Origin: Desulfurococcaceae archaeon
GTDB taxonomy: Archaea; Thermoproteota; Thermoprotei_A; Sulfolobales; Desulfurococcaceae
DNA: 47,011 bases
Assembly: GCA_020833245.1 (NCBI GenBank)
Contig: JAJHQQ010000004.1
Location: 1-47,011, forward strand
Direction of reading: 5' to 3'
Below, piece after piece: positions 1 through 8,378 of this stretch. Below the pieces are notes generated by a model. It was not told the origin of the DNA. It saw only the letters and a list, made by a program, of their open reading frames with translations, and searched no databases. The translations under genes were made by a program, and so were the position numbers. How positions within the stretch are numbered: position 1 is the first letter of the stretch; each line of letters begins with the position of its first letter.

Positions 1-632
1 AACTCCTGCTGGAGACCAGCTGGTATTTCAAGCTCAACTTGTAAACTACCGTCACTCAGCCACGTGGTCTTCTTAATAGACCCCATTGACTGCAGAGTTT
101 TTAAACCCCTACTAGCGTGCTCAGGCGGTAGCTTCACGATGACGTATGCTCGCGCGATCTTTATTGGCACAACCTTCGCTAATTTTGACACAATATCTTC
201 AAGTTGCTGCTCAGCGGGCTTAAAGGGGTCTATGTTTATTCTAGCCTGTTCTAGTGCTAATTCTAGTCTCTTAATTGGTATAGGCAACTTGGTTTTAGGG
301 TCAATAGCGTTCTTCGCGATCAAGTTGAGTACTTGTGCTCTCTTCTCCTCAATAAGTCTTCTCCTCTGTTCTGCAGTTAGCTGGATCTCTCCTCGCTTAA
401 TAATCTCTAGCGCCACTGTCCTGGGGTCGTCTGTTCCGAAGACTTCTCGCATAGCCTCCGGCGAGGCCTTTAATCCCTTTTTAGCGTCTTTGTATATGAA
501 GTCGCTGACGAGGACGTCGTCAATACTTACGGATTTGCCCTCCTTAAGCTTAATAGCCAAGTCGGGGTTTACGAGGATCTCGAATCTGTGTCCCCCAGCT
601 TCGTATTTAGCAATAACGTACTTTTCACTCAA
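1..632 (-). CDS. Ribosome maturation protein SBDS/Sdo1 homolog (partial, C-terminus runs off the window)
   Basis: Minus-strand translation from a TTG at 632: MSEKYVIAKYEAGGHRFEILVNPDLAIKLKEGKSVSIDDVLVSDFIYKDAKKGLKAS..., characteristic of SBDS; upstream of it lies psmA, a typical archaeal neighbour. Not in the ORF track because it has no stop inside the window. Confidence 0.9.
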   Translation of the reverse strand, partial: MSEKYVIAKYEAGGHRFEILVNPDLAIKLKEGKSVSIDDVLVSDFIYKDAKKGLKASPEAMREVFGTDDPRTVALEIIKRGEIQLTAEQRRRLIEEKRAQVLNLIAKNAIDPKTKLPIPIKRLELALEQARINIDPFKPAEQQLEDIVSKLAKVVPIKIARAYVIVKLPPEHASRGLKTLQSMGSIKKTTWLSDGSLQVELEIPAGLQQE

Positions 633-724
633 AGTTCAAGCACCCCCTTAATTAAAAACCACACCTAACTGATTCAATCTGCGTCTAACTGCGCACACTA
701 TACGTCTAAATTAAAAAGCAATCT

Positions 725-1465
725 TTAAGCTTTTATCTTGCCTTCGCGCACGAGTTCTTCAATGTATTCTCTAATTTCGCTCTCGCTTAGTAACTTAAAC
801 TTCCTAGTCTCCTTATCCACGTAGCCAACTTCAATGAAGTTCTCGTATGGTTTGTTTTCAACAATACTCGTTATTGCCTGAATCGCGAGCTTAATAGTCT
901 CCCTGGTGTTAAGGTCGTACTTGTAGTTCTTCTCTAGGAAGTCCTGAACTACGTTGCCTTTCTCGCCTATAGCCACGGCGTAGTAGCCTATGTAGTTTCC
1001 ACTAGGCTCCGTCATGTAAAGGTGTACGCCTCTCTCATCAACACCGGCGAATATTATTGCAACGCCAAAGGGCCTCACGCCGGCGTGCTGTGTGTACACT
1101 TGTTTTACATCGCAGACGAGTTTAACTAAGTACTCTACTGACACCGGCTCATCGTAGAGTAGCCTGTAATAGAGGGATTGCTGAGTAGCGTAGTCTAGCA
1201 GTACTCTCCCGTCTCCAGCCATGCCAGCGTAAGTCGCACCCACGTGATCGTCTACTTTGAATATCTTCCTCACGCTCTTCTCGTCGGCTAGCGGTATGAC
1301 CTTACGCTTCTCAGCGGCGATCACGCTTGTACTCGCAGTTTTTATTCCAAGACTAGTCCAGCCTCTCCTCACTGTCTCAAACGCGTACTCTACCTGATAT
1401 ATTCTACCGTCAGGCGCGAATATCGTAATTGCCCTGTCGTACGCAGCCATCATTGGAAGACTCAC
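725..1465 (-). CDS. psmA: Proteasome subunit alpha
   Basis: MSLPMMAAYDRAITIFAPDGRIYQVEYAFETVRRG..., canonical archaeal alpha-subunit N-terminus. Confidence 0.97.
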   Translation of the reverse strand: MSLPMMAAYDRAITIFAPDGRIYQVEYAFETVRRGWTSLGIKTASTSVIAAEKRKVIPLADEKSVRKIFKVDDHVGATYAGMAGDGRVLLDYATQQSLYYRLLYDEPVSVEYLVKLVCDVKQVYTQHAGVRPFGVAIIFAGVDERGVHLYMTEPSGNYIGYYAVAIGEKGNVVQDFLEKNYKYDLNTRETIKLAIQAITSIVENKPYENFIEVGYVDKETRKFKLLSESEIREYIEELVREGKIKA

Positions 1466-1605
1466 AAGTCACACCTCTAGCCTCTACTCCCTCTAAGCAT
1501 AGTGTATTTAAAAGTGCTCCGGGATAATAAAACAGTTTCTCTGAACACTTAACATACTCAAAGCACCCTATTTAAACCCCTACTATTGAAATTAATCATA
1601 GGAAA

Positions 1606-1690
1606 GCGGGGGTGCCCGAGCCTGGTCAAAGGGGGCGGACTTAAGATCCGCTGGCGTAGGCCTGCGTGGGTTCAAATCCCACCCCCCGCA
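1606..1690 (+). tRNA. tRNA-Leu (TAA)
   Basis: GCGGGGG/CCCCCGC acceptor, GCGGA-CTTAAGA-TCCGC anticodon arm, long variable arm, GTGGG-TTCAAAT-CCCAC T arm, A73; no intron. Confidence 0.95.
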
Positions 1691-1742
1691 CAGTTATCAC
1701 GTTTATTCCCCTTCTCTGTAGTCACGTGAGAGGAGGGTTTAT

Positions 1743-2012
1743 ATGAAGAAGTTGATTTTAGCGGTGAGGAGTAAGGGGTGTGCTAATTGCATTGCTACAA
1801 TAGTTCCACACTTGTTTAGAATTAATGGAGTTAAAGGTGTTAGAGTTAAAGGGAGGATTGTAGAGGTTGTTTTAGAGGACGGTGCGAGCCCTGATCTAGT
1901 AGTTGGAGACGACACTGTTAGATCATACTACGAAATTCTAGACTGGAGAGTTGTGGAACTAGGAGATAGCGTAAATGTGAGTAGTAGTCGCTATCAGCTC
2001 GTCGCGAAGTAA
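1743..2012 (+). CDS. Small protein with HMA-like (heavy-metal-associated) fold and KGCANC (CxxC) motif
   Basis: 89 aa, GGAGGG Shine-Dalgarno just upstream of ATG; VRSKGCANCIATIVPHLFRINGVKGVRVKGRIVEVVLED pattern resembles HMA beta-CxxC-helix-beta-beta. Confidence 0.6.
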   Translation: MKKLILAVRSKGCANCIATIVPHLFRINGVKGVRVKGRIVEVVLEDGASPDLVVGDDTVRSYYEILDWRVVELGDSVNVSSSRYQLVAK

Positions 2013-2046
2013 TCACCACTCATTCTGGGACGGCTTCATCACTAAT
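1990..2046 (-). ncRNA. Candidate C/D box sRNA (antisense to the 3' end of the HMA-like CDS)
   Basis: Minus strand: C box GTGATGA (2042-2036), 12-nt guide AGCCGTCCCAGA, D'-like ATGA (2023-2020), 3-nt spacer, C' GTGATTA (2016-2010), 12-nt guide CTTCGCGACGAG, D box CTGA (1997-1994). Confidence 0.45.
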
Positions 2047-2069
2047 TATAGCTATTTCTCCACTTGTCC

Positions 2070-2546
2070 TTAAAATCTTAGTTTTCTAGTTAACTCCCTG
2101 GCTTTTTTCAATGTACCCGTTGTTCTCAGTGGTATAACTATGCAGTTCTTATCTCTAATTTTCTTCACGAGTCCGAGTGCGGCTATGAAGTGATCTAAGT
2201 AAACGTGTGTCACCCTGTAGACTCCTCTCTGAGTGTTCTCGTCGAAAAATACTAGTTGTGGTGAGGCCTTATAATAGGTGCTTTCACTAAATAGCTCTCT
2301 AAATTTACTTGAAACAGCCTCTGCGAGGTCCTCAAACTTAACTTTCTCTTCACATATAGCTGTAAAGACAACGTATCTTTTTCTAAGTTTTTTGACAACT
2401 AGTTCACTCTCGCGGACTCTTAAAATACTAGTGTAGACCTTGACGAGTTTGTTGAGCTTTAAGAGAACACGTATTAACATAAGAGTAGCCAGTAGCATTA
2501 AACCTAAGAGGATAGATAAGAGAGCGTCTATCAACTCAGTACTCAC
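2070..2546 (-). CDS. rnp2: RNase P protein component 2 (Pop5 family) with N-terminal hydrophobic segment
   Basis: RYVVFTAICEEKVKFEDLAEAVSSKFRELF...YYKASPQLVFFDENTQRGVYRVTH matches Pop5; immediately follows the Rpp30 stop (TAG|GTG). Confidence 0.85.
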   Translation of the reverse strand: MSTELIDALLSILLGLMLLATLMLIRVLLKLNKLVKVYTSILRVRESELVVKKLRKRYVVFTAICEEKVKFEDLAEAVSSKFRELFSESTYYKASPQLVFFDENTQRGVYRVTHVYLDHFIAALGLVKKIRDKNCIVIPLRTTGTLKKARELTRKLRF

Positions 2547-3167
2547 CTATAAGTTAACTCTCTTTCGATCTATGAGTTGCCTAGGAGTATTTGTTAGTGC
2601 CAGTATCGTTGCCCGCTCAGGTAGATCATATAGTGTTTTCATAGCTTTTACAACTACAACTGGGTGTACTAGGTCGAAGGGGCCTTTAGTGTAAGTACCC
2701 AGTACGAAACCAACTTTCCACCTTAATAGCATATTTAGCTTCCTGTAGAATTGACTTTTAACATCACTACTACTGTAGAGTAAGTGTGGTACAAGCACTT
2801 CTAGTGGCTTGTCATAGTACTTCATAACATTGAATTGGCCTTTATCAAACACCTGGATATTACGAGGAGTCAGTAGAATAGTGTCTACTCTACTATCGTG
2901 AGTACACCACCGAGCTACCTCGGTGGTCTCCGGGTGTACAGTGACAATAGTACTCTTGTACTCGATTCTCCCAAGGTCGATCTTTAAGTCGCTCACGCTA
3001 CTGGCATTTATAACAACCTTGTTCACAACACTAATACCCACGAGATCTGATCCGCGCTCTAATCGCCTCTCTAGGCAAGCCACGTGAGTATAGCCGAGTT
3101 TGTAGTGTAATTGGAGGACTTCTCTACTGCACGTAACAGCGTGTATATCTGCAAAAAAGCGCTCCAA
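2547..3167 (-). CDS. rnp3: RNase P protein component 3 (Rpp30 family)
   Basis: FFADIHAV...; ...IVTVHPETTEVARWCTHDSRVDTILL; ...PRQLI; typical Rpp30 and paired with Pop5. Confidence 0.85.
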   Translation of the reverse strand: MERFFADIHAVTCSREVLQLHYKLGYTHVACLERRLERGSDLVGISVVNKVVINASSVSDLKIDLGRIEYKSTIVTVHPETTEVARWCTHDSRVDTILLTPRNIQVFDKGQFNVMKYYDKPLEVLVPHLLYSSSDVKSQFYRKLNMLLRWKVGFVLGTYTKGPFDLVHPVVVVKAMKTLYDLPERATILALTNTPRQLIDRKRVNL

Positions 3168-3234
3168 TACGGTAGCACCCAGCGTAGTGCCTCTCGCCTA
3201 GAACAGTCTAGTGTGTGGATAGTTAAATATTCGC

Positions 3235-3714
3235 TTATGCTATTAAACCCGTGCTTCTCAAAAACTCGTCTACTTCTCTCTGTTTCTTAATGTTTTTCAA
3301 GTAAATAGTAAACTTGACGACGTCATCTGTGTCTAGTATCTGAAGCTTGTTTTGAAGGAGGCTTTGCTTAGAGAATCTTATGGTGAATTTCCTATCACCT
3401 GGATCGTAGCGTAGTCCACTGGTTATTTTAAGTATTCTCTTCTCGCCCTCATCTAGTCTACTAGCTACGTACTTCACTATTGTCGAGACTATGGAGGGAT
3501 CATCAACTCTAATAGATAACACTGCAATAGGGTTTCCAAAGTAGCCCTTCTCGTACTTTACAGTAGGAGCCATCTTCGGCCGTAAGTCCTCTGGGAGAAG
3601 AGTTTTCATCGAGTACTCTACTCGCGTACAATCCTCTGTGGCGTGACATAGAGCAGTGATCTCGACGCAGGAGACCTCTACTTCTCTTCTCTCAGCTTTT
3701 CTGCTACTTGCCAA
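3235..3714 (-). CDS. RNA-binding protein / predicted exosome-associated subunit (COG1325-like)
   Basis: [28 protein letters not shown]...YGNP-like [12 protein letters not shown]; overlaps L15e. Confidence 0.75.
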   Translation of the reverse strand: MASSRKAERREVEVSCVEITALCHATEDCTRVEYSMKTLLPEDLRPKMAPTVKYEKGYFGNPIAVLSIRVDDPSIVSTIVKYVASRLDEGEKRILKITSGLRYDPGDRKFTIRFSKQSLLQNKLQILDTDDVVKFTIYLKNIKKQREVDEFLRSTGLIA

Positions 3715-4343
3715 TGTTCACGTGCCCCTCTACTAGCCTCGTGCCTCTTCTTTAATTCACGCTCGCTCTGCTTCTTCTTCCACTTGTAGTACACAGTACC
3801 CCTGAGCCCCCTGCTCTTTCTCAGCCCTCTCATCTTCTTGCCCGCACTTGTTAATCCTCTAAATACTCTTCCTCTGTTCTGTGGTTCACATATCCACTTA
3901 ACTTCCGGGTCTCTGCATACTGAGGGGTGGTGCGGGTCTACGAGTATAACTTCAAACCACTTGTACTTACCGTCTTCGCCTACGTAGTAGCTGTTTAGCA
4001 CTTCTAGGTTCCTGTACTTTCTCGCCGCTCTTTCTTCAGCTATTAGTCTCAGGCTCTTCGCTGGAGCGTAGCCGTACACACCCATTCTCTTGGGTCTACG
4101 GCCACTTCTCGGTCTGGGTTTCCTCTGCCCTCCCTTCCTTACGCGCACACGGACGACTATGAAGCCTATTTTAGCTTTGTATCCCAGTGCTCTAGCCCTA
4201 TCTAGTCTACTCGGCTTCTCGATCCTGGTGACTGTTGGTTCTCTCCTCCACTCAATTAGCCTTTTTCTAAGTAGTTCTCTGAGCTCTCCTCTATAGATCT
4301 CCCTCCATGTCAGGGCTAAGTAGTGGTACATGCTCTTAGCCAA
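3678..4343 (-). CDS. rpl15e: 50S ribosomal protein L15e
   Basis: [15 protein letters not shown]...[40 protein letters not shown]. Confidence 0.96.
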   Translation of the reverse strand: MAKSMYHYLALTWREIYRGELRELLRKRLIEWRREPTVTRIEKPSRLDRARALGYKAKIGFIVVRVRVRKGGQRKPRPRSGRRPKRMGVYGYAPAKSLRLIAEERAARKYRNLEVLNSYYVGEDGKYKWFEVILVDPHHPSVCRDPEVKWICEPQNRGRVFRGLTSAGKKMRGLRKSRGLRGTVYYKWKKKQSERELKKRHEASRGAREHWQVAEKLREEK

Positions 4344-4407
4344 TTTAAAGCACCGTCTCAGTGCCGGTATACTTAAAGATGTGCTAGGGGTTTATATAGA
4401 AGTGTAA

Positions 4408-5652
4408 GTGTGGGTGTGCTATACAGTGCCGGTACCTGAGAGGATTATTGGCATTGTGGGTAAAACCAATGTTGGAAAGTCGACTCTATTCTCCGCAATG
4501 ACGATGATTCCGGTGAAAATAGCAGATCACCCGTTCACGACTATAGAGCCTAATATTGGAGTGGCGTATGTGAAGAAGAGGTGTGTTCACGTTGAGCTGG
4601 GACTCACAGGCTGCAATCCCAGAACAGGATTCTGCGTTAAGGGGTTTAGATTCATACCAGTAAAAGTAATGGACGTCGCAGGGCTTGTTCCTGGTGCGCA
4701 CAGAGGGAGAGGTCTCGGAAACAAGTTTATGGATGACTTGAGACAGGCAGATGTGCTTATTCACGTTGTCGACGCGGCTGGCTCAACGGATCTTGATGGA
4801 AATAGGGTTAAACCCGGGTCGGCGGATCCCGTTGAAGAGGCTAAGAGTATACTCTTCGAGATTAATGAGTGGTTTAAGAACGTTATTGTGAGAATATGGG
4901 AGAATAAGATATCGAGAACAATTGTAACAGCTCAAAACCCCGTCGAGGTTATCTACCAGAACATATCTGGGTTAAATGTAAAGAGAGCACATGTAATTGA
5001 CGCTATAAGGCAAGCGGGACTGGACTCTAAGCACCCTAAGAACTGGAGTCTAAGCGACGTAGTAGAGTTCTCCCTTAAGCTCAGAGAGGTCTCAAAGCCA
5101 ATTATAGTAGCCGCTAATAAAGCGGATTTCCCCGAGGCTAAGGATAATGTAAAGAGGCTCATAGGAGAGCTTGGAGAAGAGAACGTGGTGCCTGTCAGCG
5201 CCTTAGCAGAGCTCATTATTAGAAAGGCCTCACAGACTGGTCTAGTAGACTACGTTCCTGGCGACGCTGACTTCGAGATTAGGGATCCCGCGGCGCTCAC
5301 GAGAGAGCAACTTAAAGTGCTCGAGATGATCAGGGAAAGCGTCTTAAAGCCCCATGGGTCAACCGGAGTTCAAGAGCTACTGAGAAGGGCTGTCTTCGAC
5401 AAGTTAAAACTAATAGCTGTTTACCCGGTGGCGGATGAGAGCAGGCTGAGTGATCACAGCGGAAACGTTCTACCAGACGCGTACCTCGTTGAGCGTGGAA
5501 CAACAATTAGAGAGCTCGCGTACTCAATACACACAGCTCTAGGAGAGGGATTTCTCTACGCTATTGACGCTAAGAGGAGAAGGCGTGTTGGAGAGAGCTA
5601 CGTGTTGGCAGACGACGACGTCGTGAAAATAGTATCTACTCTCTCACGTTAA
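4408..5652 (+). CDS. ychF: YchF/Obg-like GTP-binding protein
   Basis: GIVGKTNVGKSTLFSAMT...HPFTTIEPNIGVAYV...DVAGLVPGAHRGRGLGNKFMDDLRQAD; C-terminal TGS-like region. True start may be GTG at 4426 (MPVPERIIGIVGK). Confidence 0.93.
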   Translation: MWVCYTVPVPERIIGIVGKTNVGKSTLFSAMTMIPVKIADHPFTTIEPNIGVAYVKKRCVHVELGLTGCNPRTGFCVKGFRFIPVKVMDVAGLVPGAHRGRGLGNKFMDDLRQADVLIHVVDAAGSTDLDGNRVKPGSADPVEEAKSILFEINEWFKNVIVRIWENKISRTIVTAQNPVEVIYQNISGLNVKRAHVIDAIRQAGLDSKHPKNWSLSDVVEFSLKLREVSKPIIVAANKADFPEAKDNVKRLIGELGEENVVPVSALAELIIRKASQTGLVDYVPGDADFEIRDPAALTREQLKVLEMIRESVLKPHGSTGVQELLRRAVFDKLKLIAVYPVADESRLSDHSGNVLPDAYLVERGTTIRELAYSIHTALGEGFLYAIDAKRRRRVGESYVLADDDVVKIVSTLSR

Positions 5653-6044
5653 GTAGAGTCTTGTTCTTCGAGTTTTTGAGCCATTCGCTTCCGCATAAGG
5701 CTCCAGTATCTCTTAGCTTCTCGGTAGTAGTAGTCAGGTTCCTTTCTCCTACCAAAGAACTCTAAGCCTTTAGTAAGCAGGATCTTCTTTAACTCCTCTG
5801 CTTCTTCACTGGTTAGCTCTCCTCTACCAGCTAAGTAGTCTACTACTCTAATAGCCTCCTCTACGCTCTTACACCTCGTTATGTAGTCGACGACTGTGGG
5901 TACATAGTTCCTCCAGGGGTCTGAGAAGCCGCTCTCTACTCTCAATGCGAGTTGCTTGGTTTTATTACTAAATATCTCCTCTGCTAGTTTAGGGAACTTC
6001 TTCTTGAACTCCTCTACGTCGAACTCGTATGACAAGTCCACCAC
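5649..6044 (-). CDS. Conserved archaeal protein of unknown function (possibly DUF2095)
   Basis: 131 aa helical ORF MVDLSYEFDVEEFKKKFPKLAEEIFSN...; family name from memory. Confidence 0.65.
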   Translation of the reverse strand: MVDLSYEFDVEEFKKKFPKLAEEIFSNKTKQLALRVESGFSDPWRNYVPTVVDYITRCKSVEEAIRVVDYLAGRGELTSEEAEELKKILLTKGLEFFGRRKEPDYYYREAKRYWSLMRKRMAQKLEEQDST

Positions 6045-6063
6045 CAGTTAACAGCATTCTACA

Positions 6064-7302
6064 CTAAGATTTATTGTGCTGGGGGTATATAGTGTTTGAT
6101 GGGACATCTCTATAGACGACTGTGCCTGGAAGTATCCAGCTGTATGAGCCGATCTTGACGCCAGGCATTATAGAGACATTTACACCAGTCCTCACGTGTG
6201 CGCCAATAACACTTCCTAGTTTAACTCTCCCCGTGTCCTCGAGTACTCCCTTAATGAGCATTTTTACGGGCCTCTCGTCAAATCTGAGGTTTGCGAGAAT
6301 AGTTCCGGCACCTAGATTAACGCCCTCGCAGACTATACTGTCACCTATGTACGCTAAGTGAGATGCGTGCACATTTTCCATTACAACGCTCTCTTTGACC
6401 TCTACGGAGAAACCTATTCTAGCGTTATCACATATCACGCTCCAAGGTCTAATATAAGAATGTGGGCCAATAACAGCTCCTCTCCCAATATATACTGGGC
6501 CCTCTATCACGGTAAAGGGTTTTACCACCGCGCCATCTTCTATGTGCACGTTGCCCTCAATGTACACTGGATTCTCAACTCTGCCCTTTATTGTCCTAGT
6601 TATGTTTAATAGTGCTGTCTTGTTGGCTTCGAGTATGTGCCACGGCTTACCAATATCAATCCACTTTCCACTGTACTCGTAGACTCTCACAGTGCCACTA
6701 CTAGCTATGTTACTGACAATACTCGTGAGCTCTACTTCACCCCTTGGGCTTAGTGGAACATTGCTGTTACTAATAATGTCTTTAACTCTAAGCTTGTATA
6801 TTCCAGCGTTTACTATATTCGACTCTGGGTGCTCGGGCTTCTCAACAATATACTTTAACCTGCCCCCCTCAGCTACTAGAACGCCATAGTCTCTTGGATT
6901 GGGAACTCTTACTCCAACAATAACGTTGTCGCTAATCGCGCTCAGACTCTTAAAGACCCCCCAGTCTTCTAAGAAGACATCGGAGTAAGTGATTACTACT
7001 TCGTCGTCGGGGTCTAGTACTTTAATTGCCTCTAAAACAGCATCGCCGGTTCCCAGCAACCTCTCTTGTTTAACGTATCTAACTCTGCTATTAAAACCGT
7101 GAGAATTGAGGTATCCGGCTACGAGATCAGACTTGTACCCGACGACAACAATGACCTCGTCTACTACGCTGAGAAGATTCTCTACGTGCCAGTGTACTAT
7201 AGGCTTACATAGAACTGGTATTAGCGCCTTCGGCCTCGTCTCCGTTATCGGTCTAAGCCTGGTCCCCTCACCCGCTGCGAGTACAATCGCCTTTAGTGGC
7301 AA
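6064..7302 (-). CDS. Bifunctional sugar-1-phosphate nucleotidylyltransferase / acetyltransferase (GlmU-like)
   Basis: MPLKAIVLAAGEGTRLRPITETRPKALIPV plus C-terminal hexapeptide repeats (IGAHVRTGVNVSIMPGVKIGSYSWI). Confidence 0.92.
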   Translation of the reverse strand: MPLKAIVLAAGEGTRLRPITETRPKALIPVLCKPIVHWHVENLLSVVDEVIVVVGYKSDLVAGYLNSHGFNSRVRYVKQERLLGTGDAVLEAIKVLDPDDEVVITYSDVFLEDWGVFKSLSAISDNVIVGVRVPNPRDYGVLVAEGGRLKYIVEKPEHPESNIVNAGIYKLRVKDIISNSNVPLSPRGEVELTSIVSNIASSGTVRVYEYSGKWIDIGKPWHILEANKTALLNITRTIKGRVENPVYIEGNVHIEDGAVVKPFTVIEGPVYIGRGAVIGPHSYIRPWSVICDNARIGFSVEVKESVVMENVHASHLAYIGDSIVCEGVNLGAGTILANLRFDERPVKMLIKGVLEDTGRVKLGSVIGAHVRTGVNVSIMPGVKIGSYSWILPGTVVYRDVPSNTIYPQHNKS

Positions 7303-7402
7303 GAAATCACCTAATTTAAACCATGTGCACTCAGAGTAAATCTTACTTGTCTTGATTTAAGGTACGTAGCTACGTAGTTAAAAATGCAGAGCGTGTTTAT
7401 AC

Positions 7403-8059
7403 TTACTTTGTAGTTGTAGTTTTACGTAGCTGTATGGGTGAGATCACTACTGCTGGTTTAGGCCCCTCGGGTGTTGGAACCATGAGCAGTTTTGTCTTGT
7501 ATACTTCTACTCTCCTAATTGGGTAGATCTTCCTCGCGAGCTCTGTTATTTCACTAGAGATCTTGTAGCTGAAGATCTCTGAGATCAACTCGGCTAGAGT
7601 GAGACTAGGTGCTTTGTTTAAAATGTAGTCACGCATAATTCTCCTAATTGCCCTCTTCTGGCTACTCTTACATCTATAGCTTGTTAAGGCCACAATAGTC
7701 GTTCTCAACACGTAGCTGTCTTTTGTCGTAATGTCGAATATTCCCTGTATCTTGCTACTCTTCCTCCTAATTAAGCTCCTCATGTAGTCCCTGGCTAGCT
7801 CGTGTCCCTTAAATCTCGTGTATGCTTTATCCCCCTCTACTTTAATAATCTGAAAGTAGAGTTTAACGTGAACTTGTGAAATGTCGCCTGTAATATCATA
7901 CAGTGTAGTCTCGAGAACTCTCCCTATTAGCTTGTCCGGGTCGTCAGCTGGAATAGTCCCCAAGCTAATATTGTTAAACATCTCCGGTGCTAAGACCTCA
8001 TACCACTTCTTCATTTTCCACTTATCTTTAACGACCCTAGTAGACAAGTAGCTGAACAC
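7403..8059 (-). CDS. rps3ae: 30S ribosomal protein S3Ae
   Basis: DKWKMKKWYEVLAPEMFNNISLGTIPADDPDKLIGRVLETTLYDITGD. Confidence 0.94.
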   Translation of the reverse strand: MFSYLSTRVVKDKWKMKKWYEVLAPEMFNNISLGTIPADDPDKLIGRVLETTLYDITGDISQVHVKLYFQIIKVEGDKAYTRFKGHELARDYMRSLIRRKSSKIQGIFDITTKDSYVLRTTIVALTSYRCKSSQKRAIRRIMRDYILNKAPSLTLAELISEIFSYKISSEITELARKIYPIRRVEVYKTKLLMVPTPEGPKPAVVISPIQLRKTTTTK

Positions 8060-8105
8060 CCTATCTAACGGATTCTCTTTAAGTATTTTAAGGCTTATTA
8101 AGTCT

Positions 8106-8378
8106 TCAAAGGCTCAGTACACTTAGATCTACTTTAAGAGCTAACAGTAAATCATTAAGAGTTGATCTAGTCTTCTTTAAGGCCTCAACTAAACTGTCTA
8201 CGTAAACAGCTACTTTCACTGTGTAGGTGCAATTGTCGTTCTCTGCTTTCTCGAGTAGCTCGGTGATCGTCATGTTCCTCACTACTACGCGGTTATCGGG
8301 CGTGAGGGACTTCATAATGGACTCGACAACTCTGCAATCATTACTAATGCTCAGTATGGCTTCTACTGTACTCTGCAC
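8106..8378 (-). CDS. pcc1: KEOPS complex subunit Pcc1 (GTG at 8378 or 8396 likely the true start; ORF track extends to 8471)
   Basis: Translation ...VEAILSISNDCRVVESIMKSLTPDNRVVVRNMTITELLEKAENDNCTYTVKVAVYVDSLVEALKKTRSTLNDLL; position between S3Ae and the RecJ/Cdc45-like gene. Confidence 0.75.
   Translation of the reverse strand: MQSTVEAILSISNDCRVVESIMKSLTPDNRVVVRNMTITELLEKAENDNCTYTVKVAVYVDSLVEALKKTRSTLNDLLLALKVDLSVLSL

Noticed and set aside
64-651. 195-aa plus-strand ORF
   Set aside because: Antisense to the SBDS gene; the minus-strand translation is clearly SBDS.
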